Origin: Pontibacter sp. G13
Lineage (GTDB): Bacteria > Bacteroidota > Bacteroidia > J057
Direction of reading: 5' to 3'
Length of the DNA: 64,000 nucleotides
Assembly: GCF_031851795.1 (NCBI RefSeq)
Contig: NZ_CP134696.1
Span: forward strand, 7,440,001 to 7,504,000
Part shown: positions 7,395 to 16,708 of the stretch, in pieces
Numbering within the stretch: the stretch's first letter is position 1
Layout of the letters: every line of letters begins with the position of its first letter
Notes under the pieces: generated by a model
What the model was told of the DNA's origin: nothing
Database searches by the model: none
Seen by the model: only the letters and a program-made list of their open reading frames with translations
Position numbers and translations under genes: made by a program

Positions 7395-10049
7395 ATGTCA
7401 AAACGATTACGCTCCAAAAAGGCCTTGCGCAGATTGCTTTTGGCCATTACCGTCATCTCCTTGTTGATCGTAGGCGCTCGGGTGAGCCTACAGGTGTTTG
7501 CTGGAGAAGATGCTGTGAACATAGCTGGCGGGCTGATTCGCCAAATGGTAGGCCTTGAGGCACCCTCCTATGATCAATCCACCGAGTTTTCCCAATCATT
7601 TACGGGAGAGGTCGTCTTGGATGGGACAATCGTTCCTTTCGAAGAAATCGGAGAAACGCTGGGAGACGCCGCCAAAGGCAACAATGTCATCACCTTTCGG
7701 GGGATGACGATTCTCGATGCCAATGGGGATGGAAAGCTCGATCTGTATTTCGCACACTCTGGGCGTCCACTCGCCAAACGCGATGACAGCGAGCAAGTCC
7801 TTCAGCCCAGTGAATTCGTTCCCGCAAAGCCCAATACCTTATACCTCAATCAAGGAAATGATGAAAAAGGCCATCCGATCTTCAAGTCGGTTCCTGATTT
7901 GATTGCCGGTCAGAATCGTCCCGAACTTGTCACTGCCGAATTGTTGTGCGAAAACAAGTATGTGCCTCGAACCTCCGTGGAGGAAGATCCGCATGGAGTT
8001 GGAAGAGTCGCTTTTGGGGCGGTATCGGCTGATTTCAATGGAGATGGCAGGGTGGATCTACTCGTACTCAATCACCATTATGGCATGCCGATGATTGCCT
8101 TGGAATACGGGATCAAGGTGTTTCCTCCAAGTGAGAATATCGGTCGAGCGGCTTCAGAGAAGCGGTATATCCGCACCACTTTGCCTCCATATTTGGCAGG
8201 GGACATGAAGGATGGGATGCATGCGGAGGTGGACTTCGGTGGCACGCCTGAACCCGAAGGACGGAATTCCCTCTATCTGAACCTGGGAGACCGGGACGGG
8301 GATGGAATCCCCGAATGGGAAGACGCTACGGTTTCTGCGGGAATGCATTCTACCAATTGGTCTTCGGCAAGTGCCACCATCGGAGATATGGACCGAGATG
8401 GAGATTTGGACATCTACATCGTGAATTTCATCGACCCGGATTTCTGGGGCTTTGGGGCAACAGAGTTTGCGGGTCATCCCAATGAGCTGTGGGTCAATCA
8501 GTTGTCGGAAACTGGGAAGATGTCCTTTGTGGAAATGGCGGCAGAGTTTGGTGTGGCGGGTCTCCACGAAGAGGAAGATTTGCCCTCCTCCATGTGGGAC
8601 CCCAAGCGCAAGGCCTTCTTCGACGATGACGACCAAATCTACGATGGGGAACCGATCGGGAAGCGAGCCGACCATAGTTGGGCAGCTCAGTTGGTAGATT
8701 TCACCCAAGATGGTTGGCCGGATTTGATTGTGGCCAATGACATCGGAAACCGGTTGCGTGTGTACGAAAATCTGCAAGGGAAAGGATTCAAGGTCTTTAC
8801 GCAATTCCATGATGCCCAGTGGAATGGGAGCTGGATGGGATTGGCCAGTGGGGATTTGGATGGAGATATGACCGACGAGATCATGGCGACCAGTTTCGGC
8901 ACCCAAAGTGTCTCGCTTCGCAATACGGCCATTTTTGCAGATGATCCGGATGAACTCAATCTCGCCGCGCTTTCCACTACCAATTATCTCGTGGGCAAGG
9001 CATCTACCCATCACGCCCTGATCAGCTACAATGGAGTTAACTTCGACGATCGGATCTTGGATGCCAAGGTGGAACATTCTCCCTACATTGCCCCGGATAT
9101 CACCCTTCGTCAAAATGTCGCTCCTGAGGCCTTTGAAGTATTTGATAAATTCAAATACGACCAATCATTGGCAGCATTGGAATTCGCCTGGAATCCCATC
9201 TTCTTCGATGTCGACAATGATAGCGATCTGGACATCTACACGGTGGGTTCGCTTTCTCGGGGGAATGACAATTTCTTTGGAGAAATGACCAATAGCGTCG
9301 GTAGGATGATGGTCAATGAGACCCAAGGCGGGAATATGCAGTTCCGGGACAGAACGCTTGAGTATCAGGTGCTGGATATTGCAGAGATGGATTATTCGGT
9401 GAACCCGCCTCGCCGTAAAGCACCTGGGACCAACTGGCACAAGCGAGATTACATCTACCTGCAGGATGTCGATGCCTTCGCCGACATGGGATTCGAGGCC
9501 TCTAAGAATAGCAAGGTGAAAGACTTGTTCCGCCTACACGAATCCGCCAATTGCGTGGTGAATGCAGACCTCAATGGAGATGGATTTCAAGACATGGTGG
9601 TATGTCACGCCGGGGGAAATAATTCCAATTTGCCCTCTGCCCGCAATCTCAAGGTAGAGGTGATGGGTCGGAAAATGGCCATGCCGCCGCCCAATAAAGT
9701 GATCAAGGCCCCTACGCAATTCGAAGATGGCCCAACATTCCTGTATGTCAATCAAGGTGTGCCAGAGGGAATCGCCTCCAATTGGGTGACGCTGGAACTG
9801 ATCGACGGAACGACTGAGAATGTATTCGGAATTGGTGCCAAGGTGGTCGTCAATGGCAAGATCATGCGCAGACACCTGATCGGCGGTCAATCCTTCAGTG
9901 GTGTTCATGCGCCGCTCCATATCGGATTGGGAAATGAGCGGCTGGAAACCGTAGAGATCTTTTGGGGGTCGGGCAGTCAAAAGCCACAACTGGTGGAATT
10001 TGGCCCGGCTGGACCTGCAAACCAACAGGTGACAATCGTCCGCGAATAA
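7395..10049 (+). CDS. CRTAC1-family protein (FG-GAP/VCBS repeats with ASPIC/UnbV domain)
   Basis: 884 residues. An N-terminal membrane or signal segment lies at about residues 10-35, followed by a beta-propeller made of FG-GAP repeats. At least seven calcium-loop sequences are visible, including DANGDGKLD, DFNGDGRVD, DMDRDGDLD, DVDNDSDLD and DLNGDGFQD. The C-terminal about 90 residues ('NWVTLELIDGTTENVFGIGA' onward, with 'GIGAKVVV' and 'GGQSFSGVH') are an ASPIC/UnbV domain. This family consists of secreted or surface calcium-binding proteins of unclear function, abundant in Bacteroidota. No T9SS tail is visible. It forms a tight pair with the upstream lipoprotein and ends at a terminator (10065-10100). 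Confidence 0.87.
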   Translation: MSKRLRSKKALRRLLLAITVISLLIVGARVSLQVFAGEDAVNIAGGLIRQMVGLEAPSYDQSTEFSQSFTGEVVLDGTIVPFEEIGETLGDAAKGNNVITFRGMTILDANGDGKLDLYFAHSGRPLAKRDDSEQVLQPSEFVPAKPNTLYLNQGNDEKGHPIFKSVPDLIAGQNRPELVTAELLCENKYVPRTSVEEDPHGVGRVAFGAVSADFNGDGRVDLLVLNHHYGMPMIALEYGIKVFPPSENIGRAASEKRYIRTTLPPYLAGDMKDGMHAEVDFGGTPEPEGRNSLYLNLGDRDGDGIPEWEDATVSAGMHSTNWSSASATIGDMDRDGDLDIYIVNFIDPDFWGFGATEFAGHPNELWVNQLSETGKMSFVEMAAEFGVAGLHEEEDLPSSMWDPKRKAFFDDDDQIYDGEPIGKRADHSWAAQLVDFTQDGWPDLIVANDIGNRLRVYENLQGKGFKVFTQFHDAQWNGSWMGLASGDLDGDMTDEIMATSFGTQSVSLRNTAIFADDPDELNLAALSTTNYLVGKASTHHALISYNGVNFDDRILDAKVEHSPYIAPDITLRQNVAPEAFEVFDKFKYDQSLAALEFAWNPIFFDVDNDSDLDIYTVGSLSRGNDNFFGEMTNSVGRMMVNETQGGNMQFRDRTLEYQVLDIAEMDYSVNPPRRKAPGTNWHKRDYIYLQDVDAFADMGFEASKNSKVKDLFRLHESANCVVNADLNGDGFQDMVVCHAGGNNSNLPSARNLKVEVMGRKMAMPPPNKVIKAPTQFEDGPTFLYVNQGVPEGIASNWVTLELIDGTTENVFGIGAKVVVNGKIMRRHLIGGQSFSGVHAPLHIGLGNERLETVEIFWGSGSQKPQLVEFGPAGPANQQVTIVRE

Positions 10050-10064
10050 GACAAAAGGATCCTT

Positions 10065-10100
10065 GGCCCCCTTGGGAAATATCTCTCATGGGGGCTTTTT
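10065..10100 (+). terminator. Terminator after the CRTAC1 gene
   Basis: GCCCCC at 10066-10071 pairs with GGGGGC at 10090-10095 and is followed by five T. It lies 15 bases after the stop codon. Confidence 0.65.
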
Positions 10101-10177
10101 GTATCAAATGGGTCCGATTGCGATGCGCGGACTGTGAATGCAGTTGATGCTTGCATAACTTCCCAAAAACTCGCGAT

Positions 10178-11035
10178 ATGAATGTATGGATAGTTCGGAC
10201 GATGGCTGTGATAGGGCTGATGCTGATGACCGTCTGTGATGGTGCTGCCCAGCAATGGATGAAGGAAACCTATCGCCAATTGGATTCCTCCGCATTGCAT
10301 CTGGAGATCTTGACCCCTGAAGGCCATTCGCCTTCCGCCATAAAACCCGCAATAGTCTTCTTTTTCGGAGGGGGCTGGAAGGTGGGAAATCTCAACCACT
10401 TTCGGCCGCAGGCGGAGGCATTTGCTGCGCGTGGAATGATCACGGTACTGGTGGAATACCGAACCAAAAGTTCTCATGGAGTTTCCCCCTTCGAATGTCT
10501 CGAAGATGCCAAGGCCGCTATCCGGTATATTCGTAAATCTGCGAATAGGCTCGGGGTTGATCCTGATCGGATTTGTGCAGCAGGAGGATCTGCTGGAGGA
10601 CATTTGGCTGCGGCCACTTCATTTATCCAAGGATTCGAAGCAGACATGGCCGATACCGCCATTTCCTGTCAGCCCAATTTGTTGGTCCTTTACAATCCCG
10701 TGATCGATAATGGCCCCGCTGGATATGGCTATGACCGAATTGGAGATCGATTCCGTGAGTTTTCACCGCTCCATAATCTTCGGGAGAATCTTCCTCCCAC
10801 GCTGTTTCTGCTGGGGGATCGGGACCATCTGATTCCGGTCGAAACGGCGACTTATTTCCAAAAATCCATGGAGCGTCTGGGAAACATTTGTGAACTCGAA
10901 ATCTATCCGGGAGGTAAACATGGATTCTTCAATCCCAGCTCCAAAAACAACTGGTTTCAAGCGACTTTGGACCGTGCAGATCAATTCTTGGTTGAACAGG
11001 GATACCTTTCGCCAAGAGCTCCCGCCACAGAATAA
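10178..11035 (+). CDS. Secreted alpha/beta-hydrolase (esterase/lipase, BD-FAE-like)
   Basis: 285 residues from ATG 10178, chosen because a signal peptide follows immediately ('MAVIGLMLMTVCDGAAQQ'). The fold is the hormone-sensitive-lipase/BD-FAE type: oxyanion strand 'FFFGGGWKVG', nucleophile elbow 'GGSAGG' with Ser138, acid in 'LGDRDHLIPV' and catalytic His in 'GGKHGFF'. It likely hydrolyses acyl or aryl esters, possibly acetyl groups on polysaccharides, outside the cytoplasm. It follows the CRTAC1 terminator and converges with the HxlR gene, with a 7-base gap. Confidence 0.85.
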   Translation: MNVWIVRTMAVIGLMLMTVCDGAAQQWMKETYRQLDSSALHLEILTPEGHSPSAIKPAIVFFFGGGWKVGNLNHFRPQAEAFAARGMITVLVEYRTKSSHGVSPFECLEDAKAAIRYIRKSANRLGVDPDRICAAGGSAGGHLAAATSFIQGFEADMADTAISCQPNLLVLYNPVIDNGPAGYGYDRIGDRFREFSPLHNLRENLPPTLFLLGDRDHLIPVETATYFQKSMERLGNICELEIYPGGKHGFFNPSSKNNWFQATLDRADQFLVEQGYLSPRAPATE

Positions 11036-11042
11036 ATACCTG

Positions 11043-11384
11043 TCAAGGTTTGGGCTTGGGCATATGGGCTTCTCCCCACTCGCGCATGGTACCGATGATA
11101 GGGAGTAGACTTTCTCCCAAATCCGTCAAATCGTACTCCACCCGGGGAGGAATCTCCGGAAAGATGGTCCGTCTCAGAATCCCATCCGCCTCCAATTCTC
11201 GAAGCTGCTTGGTGAGCATCTGCTTGCTGATCCCCTCAATTCCCCGTTGGAGAATCCCAAACCGATTTCCACCCTTGGTGATGAGGTATAGGATGATAGG
11301 TTTCCACTTGCCTCCGATCTTTCCCATGCAGTAGGTGACCGGACACTCCGCGAGGGCCATCTTGTCAGGCTCCATATTCGTCAA
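11043..11384 (-). CDS. HxlR-family transcriptional regulator
   Basis: 113-residue one-domain winged-helix regulator. The family signature Cys of 'ECPVTYCMGKIGGKWKPIIL' is present, followed by 'GISKQMLTKQLRELEADGIL' and 'PRVEYDLTDLGESL'. HxlR/MarR-like proteins of this kind sense electrophiles or oxidants through the conserved Cys and usually repress a divergent neighbour. Here the divergent neighbour starts at 11508, and the 123-base gap holds an imperfect palindrome (11453-11470). Confidence 0.9.
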   Translation of the reverse strand: MTNMEPDKMALAECPVTYCMGKIGGKWKPIILYLITKGGNRFGILQRGIEGISKQMLTKQLRELEADGILRRTIFPEIPPRVEYDLTDLGESLLPIIGTMREWGEAHMPKPKP

Positions 11385-11452
11385 ATTTTAAGTCCCTGAA
11401 AATCAGCAAGAGTCTAGAAAAGGTGACTAGGGCATTTTTCCATGACTACTTG

Positions 11453-11470
11453 ACCTTTAGGTACTAAGGT
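11453..11470. promoter_or_regulatory. Candidate HxlR operator
   Basis: Imperfect palindrome ACCTTTAG-GTAC-TAAGGT centred on GTAC in the divergent gap between the HxlR gene and the APCDD1-like gene. HxlR proteins typically bind such a site between divergent promoters. That it is the operator is inference. Confidence 0.45.
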
Positions 11471-11507
11471 ACTTCTTTGGGGCTTTCAAACCTAACCAAT
11501 ATAGGAT

Positions 11508-12113
11508 ATGCAAACCGGCATTCAACAGCAACAGCAGCAGCCCCAAACGCTTGCTGAAGTACAGGCTTTCGCCGTCGGAAAATGGCAAAGCCTCAGTGTG
11601 GAATTGCGCCCCACGGAGGACCGAACAGGTTCCGGCAAAATCGAACCAACCTTCCTTCGTAGACATTTCGATTACTTGGATACCGATCGATTCAAAGGCG
11701 TGATTACACTGTTTGGCGATCCATACGGACAACTTCCCTTGCTGGAATTTGAGTTTCGTGGAGCGTTGAATTGGGGTGGACCTCATCCCATTGCAGCTGG
11801 AGCCTACGAAATTGATTATGTACTCAATGAAAAATTTGGAGTAACTCCGCTTCACGATCAGTCCACCGAGATGCTCAATGCTGGATTGTTGAATGGAATG
11901 ACTCCTTTCCAGACAAATGTGCAATCCGACATCCTAGGGAAAGCCTTTCCCTTGTTCAATATCCAAGAAGGGCAGATCACCACGGATTACGATTTGATTT
12001 ATTTTCACGACGGCCTTCTCTTCATGGGCGCAAAGCATGTGGACGGGACTCCTTTCGACAGACCCGACCGTAGACCCCAACAGCTTCAGATTCCCCTGCA
12101 AAGGGCAAAATAA
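11508..12113 (+). CDS. APCDD1-domain-like protein
   Basis: 201 residues, no signal peptide. After a short glutamine run (residues 6-11) the pattern 'GKWQSLSVELRP', 'FLRRHFDYLDTDRFKG', 'GQLPLLEFEFRG' and 'GAYEIDYVLN' follows the layout of the APCDD1 domain known from animal Wnt antagonists: GxW-S, E-RP, a 'FxxRxFxF' strand, then a glycine-rich strand pair. That fold is a lipocalin-like barrel that binds lipids. The bacterial role is unknown. The gene is divergent from an HxlR regulator and is therefore probably induced by the stress that regulator senses. The assignment is by eye and could be another calycin-like family. Confidence 0.55.
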   Translation: MQTGIQQQQQQPQTLAEVQAFAVGKWQSLSVELRPTEDRTGSGKIEPTFLRRHFDYLDTDRFKGVITLFGDPYGQLPLLEFEFRGALNWGGPHPIAAGAYEIDYVLNEKFGVTPLHDQSTEMLNAGLLNGMTPFQTNVQSDILGKAFPLFNIQEGQITTDYDLIYFHDGLLFMGAKHVDGTPFDRPDRRPQQLQIPLQRAK

Positions 12114-12130
12114 ACAACGTTCGCTCCCTT

Positions 12131-12179
12131 AGGGCTCCCTTTTCCTTTGTGAATTCCCCGCAGGAAAAGGGAGCTCCCT
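12131..12179. terminator. Bidirectional terminator
   Basis: AGGG-CTCCCTTTTCC (12131-12145) pairs with GGAAAAGGGAGCTCCCT (12163-12179) with a 2-base bulge, between the convergent genes ending at 12113 and 12243. Confidence 0.65.
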
Positions 12180-12242
12180 CTTTCCTCCGAAATGTGGCGT
12201 CTAGGAAGGGGAAACTTTCCATAGATTGCCTGTACCGGCCAT

Positions 12243-12692
12243 TTACCCCCGATCCAAAACCATTACAGGCAAATATCTCCCCGGAATGGAACTCTCGAAT
12301 CGATCCACTACCCGAAATCCGTGTTTGAGATAGAAATCTACCGCATGTGGATCTGCATCCAGGGTGATCTGTCGGTAACCGGAATCCCAAATTCGTTCCC
12401 TCGCAAAATTTAGGAGCGACACGCCAATCCTGCGTCCCATGAAAGCCGGTAGGACGAATAGGCTATCCAGACAGGCAATCTCCTCGCTTTGCCGAGTCCA
12501 TGCCACATATCCGACGCATGTTTCTTCCACCCAAAAACCATGTACCTCATGAGCCCGGATAAATCCCGGAGTAACCGTCAATTCCTCCCGCCACTGGTTG
12601 AGCCACTCCATGGGATAGCCCCAGTGGGCTTTGGCAGTCTGGGTGATGTAGGTCAACTGAACGTCGTCGGAGGGATGGGCAGGTTTGATCAT
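12243..12692 (-). CDS. GNAT-family N-acetyltransferase
   Basis: 149 residues, single GNAT domain. The acetyl-CoA pyrophosphate loop is 'FMGRRIGVSLLNFARE' (R/Q-xx-G-x-G/A pattern), preceded by the strand 'IACLDSLFVLPAF' and followed by 'ITLDADPHAVDFYLKHGFRV'. The substrate is unknown. It begins 22 bases after the rlmF stop on the same strand and is probably co-transcribed with it. Confidence 0.88.
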   Translation of the reverse strand: MIKPAHPSDDVQLTYITQTAKAHWGYPMEWLNQWREELTVTPGFIRAHEVHGFWVEETCVGYVAWTRQSEEIACLDSLFVLPAFMGRRIGVSLLNFARERIWDSGYRQITLDADPHAVDFYLKHGFRVVDRFESSIPGRYLPVMVLDRG

Positions 12693-12713
12693 ATCAAGGG
12701 TGATTGAGCGTGG

Positions 12714-13634
12714 CTACCACCTGGCACCGCTCCAGAGTTTGCGTTGCTGGGAATTGAAAAAGGTCCATGCAATATACCGACTCCGTTTATTTCCTTGCCC
12801 CATATCGATGATCTCCCACTTGGCTGGGGCTACACGCTTGAGAAATTGCGTAATCGGTTTGAGATGGCGCTCTTGTGAGACGAGGGAAGTGAACCAAAAG
12901 ACCTGCTTTCCAAATTCTGCGCTTTCACGGATCATATTCCGGATGAATTCCACCTCTCCACCTTCGTACCACAGCTCATTGGACTGTCCCGCGAAATTCA
13001 GCACGGGCTTCTTTCCTGTATGCTTTCCGAGATTCTTGACTTTCCGGGTAGCGGCTTCACGGGCTTCAGTTGCCGAGCTGTGGAAAGGGGGATTGCAGAG
13101 GGTGAAATCAATCAGGTCTGTCGGTTGAATGATCCCCCGGAAGATGTGCTTGGATTCCTGTTGCTGGCGGATCTCAATGTGGTCTGGGAGCGGGGGATTG
13201 GCTTCAATATTTCGATGGGCAGACTGAATGGCCTTGGGATCAATTTCCGCACCGATAAAGGCCCATTGGTACAGGCGATTCCCCAAAATCGGATAGATCA
13301 AATTAGCTCCAGTTCCGATGTCCAGACCTGTGATGCGAGCGCCCTTGGGAATTTTCCCTTGATTGGATTTGGCCAATAGATCCGCCAAATGGTGTAGATA
13401 GTCAGCTCTGCCCGGGATCGGAGGGCACAGATATCCGTGTGGGATATCCCAATCTGAAATTTCGTAGTGATGGGCTAGGAGCGCACGATTGAGTGTTTTG
13501 ACAGCGATCGGGTCGGAAAAGTCGATGGAGGTCCGGCCATGGCCATTGTCTCTGGCATAGTCAGCAAGTGCTGGAAGTGTCTCGATGAGTCGCTGAAAAT
13601 CGTATCCCTGCTGGTGCAGATTTCGGGAGTGCAT
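12714..13634 (-). CDS. rlmF: 23S rRNA (adenine(1618)-N6)-methyltransferase
   Basis: 306 residues from the ATG at 13634; the upstream open frame to 13883 shows no conserved features. The N-terminus 'MHSRNLHQQGYDF' with 'LIETLPALADY', SAM motif I 'GLDIGTGANLIYP' and catalytic motif IV 'LCNPPFHSS' are characteristic of RlmF (YbiN), which methylates A1618 of 23S rRNA. 'QVFWFTSLVSQ' and 'QGNKRSRYIAWTF' near the C-terminus fit as well. It is upstream of the GNAT gene and divergent from the porin-like gene. Confidence 0.92.
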   Translation of the reverse strand: MHSRNLHQQGYDFQRLIETLPALADYARDNGHGRTSIDFSDPIAVKTLNRALLAHHYEISDWDIPHGYLCPPIPGRADYLHHLADLLAKSNQGKIPKGARITGLDIGTGANLIYPILGNRLYQWAFIGAEIDPKAIQSAHRNIEANPPLPDHIEIRQQQESKHIFRGIIQPTDLIDFTLCNPPFHSSATEAREAATRKVKNLGKHTGKKPVLNFAGQSNELWYEGGEVEFIRNMIRESAEFGKQVFWFTSLVSQERHLKPITQFLKRVAPAKWEIIDMGQGNKRSRYIAWTFFNSQQRKLWSGARW

Positions 13635-13775
13635 ATCCGTGCCGATTGAGTGGAAATGGGAATTTCTGCAAAGGTAGGCATTTGAGCTGATTCGCTCGCG
13701 AGTAAGCATGGTTGGAATTCTCCCTTCAGATGCGATTAGGGGATGGTTACCTTTTGGCCCGATCAAACGAATACC

Positions 13776-15050
13776 ATGAATCGAATCTGGATTCGCCTGT
13801 TTCTCTGTACTTGTTTCTTGCTCAGTTATGTTGTCGCCTTTTCCCAATTCGAAGAACCCGCAGATTATCGGGAAGAACAGCATTTGGGATTGGGACGAGC
13901 CGCGTCTGAAATTTTCTTTTCTGACAAGAAATTTACCTTCTCAGGCTACGGAGAGTTCAGTTTCGTGACTTCTGGTGAAGCCCAGCGGGATATATCCGCC
14001 GGAGATGTGGAGTTGTATTATGACAATTTGTTTCGGGTGGTTCCTTTTGTAGGGTTCCGGCTTTCCTCCCGTGTTTTTCTGATTGGGGAATTGGGCTTCG
14101 AATATATCCAAGGCGGCGATGGCGATGTCGATTGGGAGTTTTTTCCGGAAGCCTATTTCGATATTCTGCTACACGATGCCCTCAACATTCGGGCAGGGTT
14201 CCAGCCGCTGACCATCGGGTACATAAACAACAATGATGAGCCCGTCCTCTTTTACAGCGTCAATCGCCCCGAGACCGAGCGATTGGTCATCCCCACAGAA
14301 TGGATCTCGCCGGGGATTTCGTTCTATGGACACATCACCCGAGGATTTGACTATGCCATTGGATTTGTCAATGGTCTGGATGCGGAAGAATTCATCGGCC
14401 CCACTTGGATCAGAGGAGGTAAGGAGCACGTTTACCAAGTCTATCGGGGATATGGCGTCAATGCTCAGTTGAATACCCAATACATTCCCAATTCAACCCT
14501 CAGCATCAGCGGATATGCCGGCATCAACGGTACCGAAGGAAATGAGGTCGAAATCCAGTCTTCCATCATGTCCGCCTATTATCGGTTTGATCTGGCAGGT
14601 TGGTCGGTCATTGCGATGGGAGCCTATGGCAGCGCCTCCAATACCTCCAATTTCTACCAATACACCCTAGATCGGGGCGATCCGCAGATCTTGGGTGAAA
14701 CCGTTTTCGGGACGTACGTGGAGGTGGCCTACGATCTGTTTCAAGGATGGGATGATTTCAAGGCAAAGACCGAACAGCACCCAGATGCGGTTTTCAGGAG
14801 AAAGGACGCTGCTTTTCCAATCTTCGTGCGGTATGAACGGATGAACTCCCATTTATCTGTCGCTCCTCAGTTGGATGCGCTTGCCTATCCCCAACAGGAT
14901 TTGGATGTCTGGTTGGTGGGATTCAACTATCGGCCCAATGATTTCACAGCAGTCAAGGTGGATGTCCAATTCCGACGAAACCTCACCGACCAACCTGTTG
15001 AGGTCGCCAATGAAACCCTATTTGAATTGGGATTGGGAATCGAGTTCTAG
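13776..15050 (+). CDS. Porin-like outer-membrane beta-barrel protein
   Basis: 424 residues from ATG 13776, chosen since the signal peptide (hydrophobic 'LFLCTCFLLSYVVAFSQ') begins there. The mature part consists of alternating amphipathic strands ('FTFSGYGEFSFV', 'VVPFVGFRLSSRVFLIGELGFEYI', 'FPEAYFDILLHDALNIRAGF') and ends in Phe ('LGLGIEF'), the C-terminal signature of outer-membrane barrels. It resembles phosphate-selective-porin (OprO/OprP-like) proteins of Bacteroidota. The solute is unknown. The gene converges with a lipoprotein gene, overlapping it by 4 bases. Confidence 0.78.
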   Translation: MNRIWIRLFLCTCFLLSYVVAFSQFEEPADYREEQHLGLGRAASEIFFSDKKFTFSGYGEFSFVTSGEAQRDISAGDVELYYDNLFRVVPFVGFRLSSRVFLIGELGFEYIQGGDGDVDWEFFPEAYFDILLHDALNIRAGFQPLTIGYINNNDEPVLFYSVNRPETERLVIPTEWISPGISFYGHITRGFDYAIGFVNGLDAEEFIGPTWIRGGKEHVYQVYRGYGVNAQLNTQYIPNSTLSISGYAGINGTEGNEVEIQSSIMSAYYRFDLAGWSVIAMGAYGSASNTSNFYQYTLDRGDPQILGETVFGTYVEVAYDLFQGWDDFKAKTEQHPDAVFRRKDAAFPIFVRYERMNSHLSVAPQLDALAYPQQDLDVWLVGFNYRPNDFTAVKVDVQFRRNLTDQPVEVANETLFELGLGIEF

Positions 15051-15559
15051 AATCCCCTCGATTCCATGTTGTGAAGAATTCTCACTTCCGGCATGCGTTG
15101 CTTGAGTTGTTCGAGCCCTTCCTTCGAATATCTACATCCTCTGATGTTCAGTGTTTTCAGTGCCGGGAGACCTTGGAGTTGGGAACCGTATCGGTCAATT
15201 TCCAATTCGGAATTGTACGACACGTCCAGCACTTCCAGTTTTTGAAGCTTGGGCAGGCAATCCGGCAGTCCCGAAAGGAATGTACCGGAAATATTCAATT
15301 CCCGTAGGTTCGTCAGATTGCACAGACATTCGGGAATCGGACTGACCTTGTTGGGGTTGGTGATCGCCAATGGCTCGGGAGGAAAATCCACGATCCCTGT
15401 GGGAGCGAGATTGAGGGTCTTGAGATGACGGTTGCCGCAGATTTCCTCAGGAAATGCTTCCAGCGTATTTCCTTGGTAATTGGCTTGGGTCAGACAGCCT
15501 GTACCCACCAGACAGAGGAGGGCGGACAAGCAGATCCATTTGATGGGGGAATGGCTCAT
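15047..15559 (-). CDS. Leucine-rich-repeat lipoprotein
   Basis: 170 residues. The lipoprotein signal ends in 'LVGTGC', and about four leucine-rich repeats follow ('LKTLNLAP', 'LRELNISGTFLSGLPDCL', 'LEVLDVSYN', 'LKTLNIRGCRYSKEGL'). It is probably a small surface or periplasmic recognition protein. It is similar in style to the two tandem LRR lipoproteins at 46975-48494. The stop region overlaps the porin stop. Confidence 0.78.
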   Translation of the reverse strand: MSHSPIKWICLSALLCLVGTGCLTQANYQGNTLEAFPEEICGNRHLKTLNLAPTGIVDFPPEPLAITNPNKVSPIPECLCNLTNLRELNISGTFLSGLPDCLPKLQKLEVLDVSYNSELEIDRYGSQLQGLPALKTLNIRGCRYSKEGLEQLKQRMPEVRILHNMESRGF

Positions 15560-15714
15560 GGAATGGGAAACCTACAGAATTTGGCGTTGTTTACACATGG
15601 AAATTTCGTCCTGACTTAACGGATGACGGTAAACTGGAATTTGTGCCATCAATGCCGGATATTGTGTAAATCGCTCCGGTAGATCCGGTGTACATTGCCT
15701 GAAATTACACCCAC

Positions 15715-16638
15715 ATGTCAGAAGAAATCCTCCATATCCCCTCCATTGCCCGGCTCCATCAGCTCATGGGACTTGAACCCCCCAAGCATCCGCTGATTTC
15801 CATCGTGGATATGTCACGCCATCAGATGGACAAGACTTGGGTGGGTACCAAAATGTCCAACAATCTGTACTCCATCATGCTCAAGGATTATCCTTGCGGG
15901 GTGTTGTATGGCAAGAATCATTTCGACTTCGACAATGGGGTGCTCATTTTCACGGCGCCCAACCAAGTGATCCAGGTGACGGAGCCGCCAGACATGGAGG
16001 CAAATTGGGACGAAAAGAGCTGGATGCTCTTTTTTCACCCAGATCTGATTCGGGGGTTCCCGCTGGGTGAACGCATTCACCAGCATACGTTTTTTTCCTA
16101 CGAGGCCCACGAGGCACTGCACCTGAGCGATTCGGAGAAGCAGGACCTATTTGGCTGTATCCAGACCATTCGCAACGAATATGGCGAACGGATCGACAAT
16201 CATAGTTCACGGATTATCGTCTCCACCCTGGAGTTGCTCCTGAGTTATTGCTCCCGTTTTTACGAACGCCAGTTCAATACCCGGACCGCACAAAACCAAG
16301 ATGTGGTGAGCCAGATGGAGAAGATCTTGATCGACTACTACGATTCCGGCAAAATCGAGGAAGAAGGCGCTCCCTCCATCAAATATTGCGCAGAACAGGT
16401 ACATCTTAGCCCCAGCTATTTGAGCGATCTACTCAAAAAGGAGACCGGGCGCACCGCCAAGGACCACATCAACGATTTTCTGGTGGACAAGGCCAAGACC
16501 TTGTTGCTGGGTTCCAACGATAGCGTGAGTGAGATTGCCTATGCCTTGGGATTCAACTATCCACACTATTTCAGCCGGCTGTTCAAGACCAAAACAGGGA
16601 TGACTCCACTCAAATATCGAGGGATGGCATCCGCATAA
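15715..16638 (+). CDS. AraC-family transcriptional regulator
   Basis: 307 residues. An N-terminal cupin-like sensing region covers about residues 1-180. The C-terminal double helix-turn-helix has 'CAEQVHLSPSYLSDLLKKET' (HTH1) and 'VSEIAYALGFNYPHYFSRLF' followed by 'KTKTGMTPLKYR' (HTH2, the AraC signature). The effector is unknown. The next gene in the same direction is an SDR oxidoreductase 430 bases away, a plausible but unproved target; SDR genes are frequently adjacent to such regulators. Confidence 0.9.
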   Translation: MSEEILHIPSIARLHQLMGLEPPKHPLISIVDMSRHQMDKTWVGTKMSNNLYSIMLKDYPCGVLYGKNHFDFDNGVLIFTAPNQVIQVTEPPDMEANWDEKSWMLFFHPDLIRGFPLGERIHQHTFFSYEAHEALHLSDSEKQDLFGCIQTIRNEYGERIDNHSSRIIVSTLELLLSYCSRFYERQFNTRTAQNQDVVSQMEKILIDYYDSGKIEEEGAPSIKYCAEQVHLSPSYLSDLLKKETGRTAKDHINDFLVDKAKTLLLGSNDSVSEIAYALGFNYPHYFSRLFKTKTGMTPLKYRGMASA

Positions 16639-16708
16639 TTCCCCTTTTCAACCTCTTTCCTGCAAGCGGAGAATTCTTTTGGGTTCTTCGCTTTTTTGGG
16701 GGCTTTTG

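Noticed and set aside
8154-9164. 336-codon minus-strand frame inside the CRTAC1 gene
   Set aside because: It is a shadow of the FG-GAP repeat coding sequence; no start context or domain.
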